The position numbers and the translations under genes were made by a program. Shown piece after piece: positions 32,664 through 39,704 of a stretch of DNA of 64,000 nucleotides. Numbering within the stretch: the first letter of the stretch is position 1; every line of letters starts with the position of its first letter. The DNA is from Brenneria nigrifluens DSM 30175 = ATCC 13028 (lineage in GTDB: Bacteria > Pseudomonadota > Gammaproteobacteria > Enterobacterales > Enterobacteriaceae): positions 2,170,001-2,234,000 of the forward strand of contig NZ_CP034036.1 in NCBI RefSeq assembly GCF_005484965.1. The letters run 5' to 3'. Below the pieces are notes generated by a model. The model made no database searches, was not told the origin of the DNA, and saw nothing but the letters and a program-made list of their open reading frames with translations.

Positions 32664-33242
32664 CTATGATGACAAACCGGCGAAGCCGGTAAAGGCCAGC
32701 GCCAGAATGCTGGCGGTAATAAAGTTGAGCGGGGTGCCTTTAAACAGCAGCGGCGGCAAGGCGCTGGCCTGCCGCTCGCGCAAACCGGCGAAGATGACCA
32801 TCACCAGCGAATACCCCAGCGAGGCGCTAAAGCCGAACAGCACACTGTGGGTGAAACCGAGATGCTCCTGAAGTATCAGCAGCGCTACGCCGAGCACGGC
32901 ACAGTTGGTGGTAATCAGCGGAAGAAAGATCCCCAGCGTGCGGTAGAGCGCCGGGCTGTATTTCGCCATCACCATTTCAATCAGTTGCACCAGCGAGGCG
33001 ATTACCAGAATCACCGACAGCAGACGCAGATATTCCAGATCGAGCGGTATCAGGATCCAGGATTCGACCATCCAGCTCAGCCCGGCGGCCAGCGTAATGA
33101 CCGCGGTGGTGGCGACGGATATGCCGACGGCGGCGTGTACCTGATTGGTGACGCCCATAAAGGAGCACAGCCCCAGGAAGCGCGCCAGTACAACGTTATT
33201 GACCAGAATATTGGTCAGCATGATTAGCAGTATCTCTTTCAT
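32664..33242 (-). CDS. rnfA: RnfA, membrane subunit of Rnf complex
   Basis: A 192-residue, six-helix inner-membrane protein related to RnfE and NqrE. It carries NNVVLARFLGLCSFMGVTN and LGIFLPLITTNCAVLGVAL, whose cysteines form the membrane 2Fe-2S site with RnfE. It is the first gene of the minus-strand rnf-nifF operon, downstream of a sigma-54-type promoter. Confidence 0.95.
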   Translation of the reverse strand: MKEILLIMLTNILVNNVVLARFLGLCSFMGVTNQVHAAVGISVATTAVITLAAGLSWMVESWILIPLDLEYLRLLSVILVIASLVQLIEMVMAKYSPALYRTLGIFLPLITTNCAVLGVALLILQEHLGFTHSVLFGFSASLGYSLVMVIFAGLRERQASALPPLLFKGTPLNFITASILALAFTGFAGLSS

Positions 33243-33278
33243 ATTATTCCCCCGACGTCACATAGCCGCCAAGGGTAT

Positions 33279-33294
33279 TGCGAAAGCCATGCCA
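33279..33294 (-). promoter_or_regulatory. Sigma-54 promoter of the rnf-nifF operon
   Basis: On the minus strand TGGCAT-GGCTT-TCGCA reads 33294 to 33279, with GG-N10-GC spacing and one change in the -12 box (TCGC for TTGC). Transcription would begin near 33268, about 26 bases before rnfA. Confidence 0.65.
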
Positions 33295-33336
33295 GTTTAT
33301 TCAGCTCAATTAATGCGCGATAAGGAGGCAATACCC

Positions 33337-33353
33337 TGCGCCAAAAATGCGCA
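33337..33353 (+). promoter_or_regulatory. NtrC-like palindrome near the nifL promoter
   Basis: TGCGCC-AAAAA-TGCGCA resembles the NtrC consensus TGCACC-N5-GGTGCA, with three mismatches. Klebsiella nifLA is NtrC-activated, so a site here is expected, but this one is unusually near the proposed promoter. Confidence 0.4.
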
Positions 33354-33366
33354 GAGGGGAAAATCC

Positions 33367-33382
33367 AGGCGATGTGATTGCG
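33367..33382 (+). promoter_or_regulatory. Candidate sigma-54 promoter of nifLA
   Basis: AGGCGATGTGATTGCG has GG-N10-GC spacing with an intact TTGC -12 box but an imperfect -24 box. It overlaps the CRP/NifA-like palindrome at 33373-33388, so binding there would block it. The nifL ATG is about 185 bases downstream of the expected start. Confidence 0.4.
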
Positions 33383-33388
33383 CTCACA
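33373..33388. promoter_or_regulatory. Perfect TGTGA-N6-TCACA site that is also TGT-N10-ACA
   Basis: TGTGATTGCGCTCACA fits the CRP consensus core exactly and the NifA site consensus at the same time. It lies about 112 bases upstream of the proposed rnfA transcription start, the usual NifA distance, and overlaps the candidate nifLA promoter. Confidence 0.7.
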
Positions 33389-33576
33389 GACAGCGGCAAA
33401 TCCCCTTATCAGGGCCAAAACCCCTATCAAGATCAAGGTTTCGGCGTTTTTTTATCCACAAGGAATGAATCTTGCACATTTTTTATGGTTATTTCGTGTC
33501 GTTCTACGGCTGTCCCGCAATCTGACAATTTGTCATGAAGCCGACAGAATCCGCAATGCAAACCGGAGGAGCCAGG

Positions 33577-35061
33577 ATGAGTTCATCATTGGTCTTGGAT
33601 GATGTACAGCTGATTACATCATCCTGGGGGGGCAAGGGGCTGCATGCGGCGGTGTTTCACACCGCCGTGGAGCAATCTTCGGTCGCTATTTCGATTACCG
33701 ATCCGCAGGCGAACATTGTCTACGTCAATCCGGCATTCTGCGCGCTGAGCGGTTATACGCGGCAAACGCTGATTGGCGCCAATCACAATCTGCTTTCCAG
33801 CAATCAGACGCCGGAATCGGTTTATCAGTCGATGTGGGAAACGATAACCGCCGGTAACGCCTGGAGCGGCCAGTTGATAAACCGGCGCCGGGATTCGTCG
33901 CTTTATCTGGCGGAAATCACCATTTCCCCCATCGTCAACGCGCAGGGTGAAATCGAACACTATCTCGGGATGCATAAGGATATCAGCGAACGCTACGCGC
34001 TGGCGCAGCGGGTGCGTAACCAGATGACGCTGATCTCCGCCGTGCTGAACAATATTCCGGCCGCCGTGGTGGTGGTGGACGGCCAGCAGAAAATCGTGAT
34101 GGATAATCTGGCCTATAAAACCCTCAGCGCCGACTGCGAAGGCCGGGAACCACTGGTATTGCTGGACGGGTTAAACCGTGCGGCGCCGGACGCCTTGCTG
34201 CCGCTGACCATTCGCGGCGCGCAGCGTTGGTTTTCGGTCAGCTGCTGGCCGCTGCACGCCGTTAACGAAGAGGCCAGCCTCTATTTCACCGACAGCGCGC
34301 CGCCGCGGCGATTGGTGATGATTGTGGACTGCACCGAGCAGCAGCGGCAGATCAACCAGGATCGGCGCGCCCAGCTCGAACGCCTGATTAACGTCAATAA
34401 GATGATGGCGGCTATCCGCGAAACGCTGGACGCGGCGCTGATCCAGCTCAGTTGCCCGTTAAATATGCTGTCCGCCGCGCTGCGCCTGAACCCCGATGCC
34501 GACAGCGTCGCGCTGCGCGCGGCGTGGCATGAGGGCAAAGAGGCGATAGCCCGTCTGACGGCATGCCGTCCTTCAATGCATCATGAACCGCCGGACAGCT
34601 GGCCGGTGGCCGCGATGCTGGCGGATCTGGCGGAGCTCTATCAATACCGCATCGGCAAGATAGGGAAACTGGTCTGGTCGTGCTCCGCGGCGGATTTAAC
34701 GCTGCGCGGCCAGCGGACGCTGATCCTGACCGCGCTCAGCCTGTGGCTCGACCGCTGTCTGGCGCTGTCGGCAAGCGCGGAGGCCGAGACGGTGATTGAG
34801 ATCCGCGCCGCCCGGCAATGCCGCCGCATCTGTTTTACCGTCGGCGATAACCTGCCGCCAGCGGCACGGAATGCGCCGCACCCGATGATGGAAATCCTGG
34901 CTACCGGGCAGTGCATGGAGTTACGTCTGATTCAGATGATCGCGTCGCAGCTGGGCGGCACGGTCAATATCGAGAACATCTCATCCGGTGCAACCAGGAT
35001 GATGCTCGCCCTGCCGCTAGATGGTTTATGCCTCACCGATACCGCCACTTCGAGGGGATGA
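33577..35061 (+). CDS. nifL: NifL, redox/nitrogen-sensing anti-activator of NifA
   Basis: NifL inhibits NifA in response to oxygen and fixed nitrogen. The 494 residues contain an N-terminal PAS domain (about 30-140; VEQSSVAISITDPQANIVYVNP begins it) which binds FAD in this family, a second PAS-like region (about 155-285), and a C-terminal GHKL-like domain (about 300-490) with ESLD-type helix RETLDAALIQLSCP and MELRLIQMIASQLGG. ATG 33577 has GGAGGAG upstream; an in-frame ATG at 33535 gives a 14-residue extension without such a site. The stop is five bases before nifA, so the two proteins are made together. Confidence 0.95.
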   Translation: MSSSLVLDDVQLITSSWGGKGLHAAVFHTAVEQSSVAISITDPQANIVYVNPAFCALSGYTRQTLIGANHNLLSSNQTPESVYQSMWETITAGNAWSGQLINRRRDSSLYLAEITISPIVNAQGEIEHYLGMHKDISERYALAQRVRNQMTLISAVLNNIPAAVVVVDGQQKIVMDNLAYKTLSADCEGREPLVLLDGLNRAAPDALLPLTIRGAQRWFSVSCWPLHAVNEEASLYFTDSAPPRRLVMIVDCTEQQRQINQDRRAQLERLINVNKMMAAIRETLDAALIQLSCPLNMLSAALRLNPDADSVALRAAWHEGKEAIARLTACRPSMHHEPPDSWPVAAMLADLAELYQYRIGKIGKLVWSCSAADLTLRGQRTLILTALSLWLDRCLALSASAEAETVIEIRAARQCRRICFTVGDNLPPAARNAPHPMMEILATGQCMELRLIQMIASQLGGTVNIENISSGATRMMLALPLDGLCLTDTATSRG

Positions 35062-35065
35062 AAAA

Positions 35066-36652
35066 ATGGCTCATTTTCCGACGACAGAACGGGTGACCCG
35101 CCGCCTGGATCTGCAACAACAGGTTGTCGCGCTGCATAAAATCAGCGTGGCGCTCAGCCATTCGCTGGATTTGCAGCATACGCTGGAGGCGATGATTCAG
35201 GCGCTGCACGACCATGCCTTTATGCAGTACGGCATGGTGTGCCTGTTTGACAAAGATCGCGCGTCGTTATTCATCGAGGCGCTGCAAGGGGCGGATACCC
35301 AGGTCATCAAAGGAGGGCGGAGCGTTCGCTACCGGGTTGGCGAAGGGATTTTAGGTTCGGTGATGAGCCAGCGGACTTCGCTGGTTTTACCCCGGGTATC
35401 GGACGATCCGCGCTTTCTGGATCGCCTTAACCTGTATGACTACGCGCTGCCTTTTATCTGCGTGCCCATTCCGGGACCGGACGAGATGCCATTGGGGGTA
35501 TTGGCCGCGCAGCCGATGGAACTGCATGAGGACCGCCTGCCCTCCAGCACCCGTTTTCTGGAAATGGTCGCCAATCTGATAGCGCAAACCGTCCGCCTGG
35601 TCGGCCATGCCAATGGGGAAAGCGAGGCGCTCCGCACCGAGCGCGACAGCTTGCGCAGAAAAGTGCAGCAGCAGTACGGCTTTGACAACATCGTGGGTAA
35701 AAGTCTGCCGATGCGGCATATTTTCGACACGATGCGCCAGGTATCGCGCTGGGACACCACGGTGTTGATCCGCGGCGAAAGCGGCACCGGCAAGGAGATG
35801 ATCGCCAACGCCATTCACTACAACTCCCCGCGCGCCGGCGCGCCTTTTGTCAAATTCAACTGCGCGGCGCTGCCGGACTCACTGTTGGAAAGCGAACTTT
35901 TCGGCCATGAAAAGGGCGCGTTCACCGGCGCGGTGAAACAGCGCAAAGGGCGTTTTGAGCTGGCCGACGGCGGCACCCTGTTTCTGGATGAGATAGGCGA
36001 AAGCAGCGCCTCGTTTCAGGCCAAGCTGTTGCGCATCCTGCAGGAGGGAGAAATGGAACGGGTCGGCGGCGACGAGACCCTGCGAGTGGACGTGCGCATT
36101 ATCGCCGCCACCAATCGTAATCTTGAAGACGAGGTGCGCGCCGGCAATTTCCGCGAGGATCTCTATTACCGTCTGAACGTAATGCCTATCTTTTTACCGC
36201 CGCTGCGCGAGCGGATTGAGGATGTACAGGATCTGGCGCAGTTTCTGCTGGCCAAGCTGAGTAAACGCCAGGGGCGGACGCTGCATATCAGCGACGGCGC
36301 GCTACGGCTGCTGATGAACTACGACTGGCCGGGCAACGTGCGCGAACTGGAAAACTGTCTGGAGCGTGCGGCGGTGATGGTGGAGGACGGGTTGATCGAC
36401 CGAGATGTGATCCTGTTCAACTACAGGGAAAACGCCCTGATGCCGTTTAACGGCAACAAAGCCAGCGACGCGCCAACCGCCGGCGGCAGCGAACCGGGAA
36501 TTGAAAATATTCAGGATGAACGGCAGCGGCTGATCGCGGCGCTGGAACGCACCGGCTGGGTACAGGCCAAGGCGGCCCGGCTATTGGGCATGACGCCCCG
36601 GCAGGTGGCTTACCGTATTCAGATTATGAATATCAATATGCAGCGTATGTAA
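35066..36652 (+). CDS. nifA: NifA, sigma-54 activator of nif genes
   Basis: Enhancer-binding protein of 528 residues. It has an N-terminal GAF domain (about 25-180), a central AAA+ domain (about 210-440) with Walker A GESGTGKE, the sigma-54-contact loop GAFTGA, and DGGTLFLDEIGE as Walker B, and a C-terminal helix-turn-helix (AKAARLLGMTPRQVAYRIQ). There is no cysteine-rich linker between AAA+ and DNA-binding parts, so oxygen control must come through NifL as in other gamma-proteobacteria. It should bind the TGT-N10-ACA sites found before nifE, the iscA-like gene, rnfA and nifB. A terminator follows about 85 bases after the stop. Confidence 0.97.
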   Translation: MAHFPTTERVTRRLDLQQQVVALHKISVALSHSLDLQHTLEAMIQALHDHAFMQYGMVCLFDKDRASLFIEALQGADTQVIKGGRSVRYRVGEGILGSVMSQRTSLVLPRVSDDPRFLDRLNLYDYALPFICVPIPGPDEMPLGVLAAQPMELHEDRLPSSTRFLEMVANLIAQTVRLVGHANGESEALRTERDSLRRKVQQQYGFDNIVGKSLPMRHIFDTMRQVSRWDTTVLIRGESGTGKEMIANAIHYNSPRAGAPFVKFNCAALPDSLLESELFGHEKGAFTGAVKQRKGRFELADGGTLFLDEIGESSASFQAKLLRILQEGEMERVGGDETLRVDVRIIAATNRNLEDEVRAGNFREDLYYRLNVMPIFLPPLRERIEDVQDLAQFLLAKLSKRQGRTLHISDGALRLLMNYDWPGNVRELENCLERAAVMVEDGLIDRDVILFNYRENALMPFNGNKASDAPTAGGSEPGIENIQDERQRLIAALERTGWVQAKAARLLGMTPRQVAYRIQIMNINMQRM

Positions 36653-36677
36653 GGCCTCCGTCGGCATTCCGCGCCAA

Positions 36678-36693
36678 TGTCGCATTCGGTACA
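36678..36693 (+). promoter_or_regulatory. NifA upstream activator site for nifBQ
   Basis: TGT (36678-36680), ten bases, ACA (36691-36693) fits the consensus exactly and lies about 116 bases before the expected nifB transcription start. Confidence 0.8.
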
Positions 36694-36707
36694 TTGTCCG
36701 ACAATGT
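36691..36707. promoter_or_regulatory. Perfect 17-base palindrome abutting the nifB NifA site
   Basis: ACATTGTC-C-GACAATGT has perfect eight-base arms around one base. It shares the ACA of the adjoining NifA site. Binding protein unknown. Confidence 0.5.
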
Positions 36708-36735
36708 CGCTTATCAAGCTCCTTAGCTAACAGTT

Positions 36736-36766
36736 AACCCTCTATTAAATAGAGGGTTTTTATTTT
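36736..36766 (+). terminator. Rho-independent terminator after nifLA
   Basis: AACCCTCTAT (36736-36745) and ATAGAGGGTT (36749-36758) form a ten-base stem with a three-base loop, followed by TTTATTTT. It separates nifLA from nifBQ even though it lies between the nifB activator site and its promoter. Confidence 0.9.
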
Positions 36767-36774
36767 CTTCTTCC

Positions 36775-36790
36775 CGGCATGGCGTTTGCA
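36775..36790 (+). promoter_or_regulatory. Sigma-54 promoter of nifBQ
   Basis: CGGCAT-GGCGT-TTGCA has GG-N10-GC spacing and a perfect -12 box. It lies 42 bases upstream of the nifB ATG. Confidence 0.8.
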
Positions 36791-36831
36791 GAAAATGAGA
36801 CGAGGTTCGCACATTACCGGGGATTAAGCCT

Positions 36832-38232
36832 ATGGCAGACAACGCATCATCTTCAGGCCGACGCGCATGCGGGCCGATGAACAGGGCGCACTTTACGCCT
36901 TTACAGGCGGATAAAGTTTCCCGCCACCCCTGCTATTCGCCGCTGGCGCATCACCGCTATGCACGAATGCATCTGGCCGTGGCGCCGGCCTGCAACCTGC
37001 AGTGCAATTACTGCAACCGGAAATACGATTGCAGTAATGAGTCCCGGCCCGGCGTGGTCTCCGAGCTGTTATCGCCGCAACAGGCGATAGCCAAAGCCAG
37101 GTATGTTGCCTCGCAAATCCCCCAGCTTTCAGTTATCGGTATCGCCGGACCCGGCGATCCGCTGGCCAATATCGCCCGCACGTTCAACACTCTGGAAGGG
37201 CTGCGCGCGGAACTGCCGGATATCAAACTGTGCCTGTCGACCAACGGGTTGATGCTGCCCGATGTGATCGACAGGCTGGTTGATATCGGGGTCGACCACG
37301 TTACCGTCACGGTGAACGCCATTGACGCCGTGGTGGCGGAAAAGATTTACCACCACCTGTGGTATGAAGGCGACAAACTGCACGGGCGTATGGCCGCCGA
37401 TCTGCTGATAGAGCGGCAGGGCGAGGGCATCCGCAAGCTGGCCGAGCGCGGCGTCATGGTGAAGGTGAATTCGGTGCTGATCCCGCAGATCAACGCGCGG
37501 CATCTGAATGAGGTCAGTTTGCAGATTCGTCAGTGGGGGGCGGTGCTGCACAATGTCATGCCGCTGATTTCACGGCCGGAGCACGGCACGCAGTTTGGTT
37601 TGCAGGGCGTACGCGAACCCGACGGCGAAGAGTTGAGCGAGGTGCGCGGCCGATGCGGCCAGCACATGCCGCAGATGGCCCACTGCCGTCAATGCCGCGC
37701 CGACGCGATTGGCATGCTGGGCGACGACCGTAGCCAGGAATTTCCGCTGGCCTCGTTGCCGGAAAAAAATGAACCCTTGCTGCCGGCGCTGTTTCGCCGG
37801 GCAAGCATTCAGGCCAGCATCGCCTCGCAGGGGGAGTCCGAAGAACCCGATGCCTGTCTGGTGGCGGTGGCGACCGGCAAGGGCGAGGTGATCGACCAGC
37901 ATTTCGGGCATGTCGACCGTTTTCATATCTTCAGTATTTCCCAAGCCGGCATCATTCCGCTGGGGGAGCGTTTTACCCAACGCTATTGCCGGGGGCCGGC
38001 CGACTGCGGGGAGGATGAGGAACCTGGCGAGCGGCTCGACCGGCTTATCGCGCTGCTGGCGGACGTCAAAGCGGTATTTTGCGCCCGTATCGGCCTGGCG
38101 CCCTGGCAACGGCTGGAGTCCGCCGGCATCGAGCCTTGCGTCAGCGGCGCATGGCAGCCGGTGCGCGAAACGCTTGAACGGTGGCGCGCCCAGCGCGTTC
38201 AGCCGGGGGGCGTCCGCAAGGGGGTGGCATAA
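36832..38232 (+). CDS. nifB: NifB, radical-SAM FeMo-cofactor core synthase
   Basis: Builds NifB-co, the Fe8S9C precursor of FeMo-cofactor, using S-adenosylmethionine. In the 466 residues the radical-SAM cluster cysteines are 54, 58 and 61 (ACNLQCNYCNRKYDCSNE), with other conserved cysteines near 280-295 (HCRQCRADAIGM). The C-terminal NifX-like domain begins near residue 340 (ATGKGEVIDQHFGHVDRF). It follows its own NifA-dependent promoter. The stop codon shares a base with the nifQ ATG. Confidence 0.97.
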   Translation: MADNASSSGRRACGPMNRAHFTPLQADKVSRHPCYSPLAHHRYARMHLAVAPACNLQCNYCNRKYDCSNESRPGVVSELLSPQQAIAKARYVASQIPQLSVIGIAGPGDPLANIARTFNTLEGLRAELPDIKLCLSTNGLMLPDVIDRLVDIGVDHVTVTVNAIDAVVAEKIYHHLWYEGDKLHGRMAADLLIERQGEGIRKLAERGVMVKVNSVLIPQINARHLNEVSLQIRQWGAVLHNVMPLISRPEHGTQFGLQGVREPDGEELSEVRGRCGQHMPQMAHCRQCRADAIGMLGDDRSQEFPLASLPEKNEPLLPALFRRASIQASIASQGESEEPDACLVAVATGKGEVIDQHFGHVDRFHIFSISQAGIIPLGERFTQRYCRGPADCGEDEEPGERLDRLIALLADVKAVFCARIGLAPWQRLESAGIEPCVSGAWQPVRETLERWRAQRVQPGGVRKGVA

Positions 38233-38759
38233 TGGTTATCGCCCGGACGACGGATACATGGCTTCGCGCCTTGGTCGGCCATCACCTGCGCGGTCAGGCC
38301 CGCTTCCCGACGCGGATGAATCTGGATGACGCCGCCTGGCGCGGTCTGCTGTTGCGGGTAGGCTTATCCGCGTCGCAGCCGCGGCCGCGGCATCTACAGC
38401 AACAGGATGAGCTATTGACGCGCCTGCTGATGCCGCGCCGTCAGGAGTGTGAACAGCTCGCCGACTGGCTGAGGCAATATATGGCGCCGGACGCCGCGCC
38501 GATGCACCGCCTGGTCGCAGGCGCGTCGATGGGGTTTAATCATCTGTGGCAGGATTTAGGGCTGTCGTCGCGCGCGGAACTGCGCGAGATGATGGCAACC
38601 TGTTTTGCGCCGCTGATCGCCATGAATGCGAACAACATGCGTTGGAAAAAATTTTTCTACCGCCAGGTTTGTCTGGCGCAGGAGGGCGAGCTGATCTGCC
38701 GTTCACCCTCCTGCGAAAACTGTAGCGAAATTGCTTTGTGTTTTTCACCCGAAATCTGA
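38232..38759 (+). CDS. nifQ: NifQ, molybdenum donor for FeMo-cofactor
   Basis: NifQ carries a Mo-Fe-S cluster that supplies molybdenum for the cofactor. The 175-residue protein has the family's C-terminal cysteine pattern at residues 147, 156, 161, 164 and 170 (C-x8-C-x4-C-x2-C-x5-C, ending CENCSEIALCF). Its ATG overlaps the nifB stop (TAATG), indicating coupled translation. It is the last nif gene of this side of the cluster. Confidence 0.94.
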   Translation: MVIARTTDTWLRALVGHHLRGQARFPTRMNLDDAAWRGLLLRVGLSASQPRPRHLQQQDELLTRLLMPRRQECEQLADWLRQYMAPDAAPMHRLVAGASMGFNHLWQDLGLSSRAELREMMATCFAPLIAMNANNMRWKKFFYRQVCLAQEGELICRSPSCENCSEIALCFSPEI

Positions 38760-38867
38760 TGGTCCGCCCGGCGCCGATTTTTCAGACAAAATCTTAAATA
38801 TCCCGTTATTCAACTGTCCTATACTCAAAGTAGTTTTTGAGCAGGCGGATGAATGGAGGGAAGAACA

Positions 38868-39191
38868 ATGAACCTTATCAGCACATTTTCTTCAGTGCCA
38901 TATAACCCTATCAGCAGCCACGATAACGTACAAAGGATTGCCCGGGTGCAGTCGTTGGCCGGACAGGCCAACCAGGACGCCTCTTCCGGTGCGTCCGAGG
39001 ATAATGAAGCCTCGCAGCTGGCGGATAAAATGCTGGAAACGCAAATCGAAACGCTACGCCGGCAGCTTTCCACGCTACAGTCGCGGCGCGGTCAGGCAAC
39101 CGGCTACGACAGCGCCGCCGATATTATTTCCCCCGCGGCGGACGGCATTAATCGTCCGACGGCGACCAACCAGATCAACGTCTACGTTTAA
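38868..39191 (+). CDS. Small coiled-coil protein downstream of nifQ (function unknown)
   Basis: A 107-residue soluble protein. It starts MNLISTFSSVPYNPIS, then has a helical, heptad-like stretch (ASQLADKMLETQIETLRRQL, about residues 45-70), and ends TATNQINVYV. The layout, with coiled coil and a short beta-type tail, recalls FlxA-like proteins, but the match is weak and I do not assign it. GGAGGG precedes the ATG at 38868. It has its own upstream gap of 108 bases with AT-rich promoter-like sequence, so it need not belong to the nif regulon. Confidence 0.6.
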   Translation: MNLISTFSSVPYNPISSHDNVQRIARVQSLAGQANQDASSGASEDNEASQLADKMLETQIETLRRQLSTLQSRRGQATGYDSAADIISPAADGINRPTATNQINVYV

Positions 39192-39220
39192 GCGTCCATC
39201 GCGGCGCACAGTATTGACGA

Positions 39221-39238
39221 GCCCCATTAAGGTGGGGC
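39221..39238. terminator. Hairpin between small protein and pilus operon
   Basis: GCCCCA (39221-39226) pairs with TGGGGC (39233-39238) between convergent genes. The stem is short and lacks a T-run. Confidence 0.35.
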
Positions 39239-39251
39239 GCATACCGTTCGA

Positions 39252-39704
39252 CTAATACAGCAGACTTACGCTACGGGTATCGATATATGTCCCTGGCGCA
39301 TCCTGAAAAGAGGGCGTCATTCGGGCATATACGGTATAGGTGCGCGTCTCGCTGGTGTTGGCGGTCAGCGTGTAGCTGTCCGTCAGCGCTCCGCTGCTGC
39401 CGTCCCAGATCTGCTGGTAATTGTTCGAGGTATAGAGCTGGTAATTGGTGGTGTTATTTCCGTCGGTCATTTGGCGCTGTTCCCCCGTCTCGGCGCCGTC
39501 AATCATAATCTGATAGCTGATGGTGCTGTCCGCGCCGGTATCCGCCTGACACTTCACCGTGAGGGTGGCGGTGCTTTGCTGTGAGACGCCGGTAATCCCT
39601 TCTATGGCGCCGAAACTTAACGCCGTGGCGTCGATCGCGCAGCTGTAGGCCAGCGCTTTTACCGGAAGCAGGGCGAGCAGGAACAATAACGTGGTTAATC
39701 TCAT
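39252..39704 (-). CDS. Spore coat U-domain pilin, probable tip subunit
   Basis: A 150-residue secreted protein of the SCPU (Csu pilus) family. An N-terminal signal peptide (LLFLLALLPVKALA) is followed by the Cys-containing immunoglobulin-like domain (YSCAIDATALSFGAIEG, LTVKCQADTG) and a C-terminal donor-strand-like end (RSVSLLY). It is the last gene of a four-gene minus-strand operon and overlaps the usher stop (ATGA). In the Csu system the last pilin is a two-domain tip adhesin; here only one domain is present. Confidence 0.85.
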   Translation of the reverse strand: MRLTTLLFLLALLPVKALAYSCAIDATALSFGAIEGITGVSQQSTATLTVKCQADTGADSTISYQIMIDGAETGEQRQMTDGNNTTNYQLYTSNNYQQIWDGSSGALTDSYTLTANTSETRTYTVYARMTPSFQDAPGTYIDTRSVSLLY

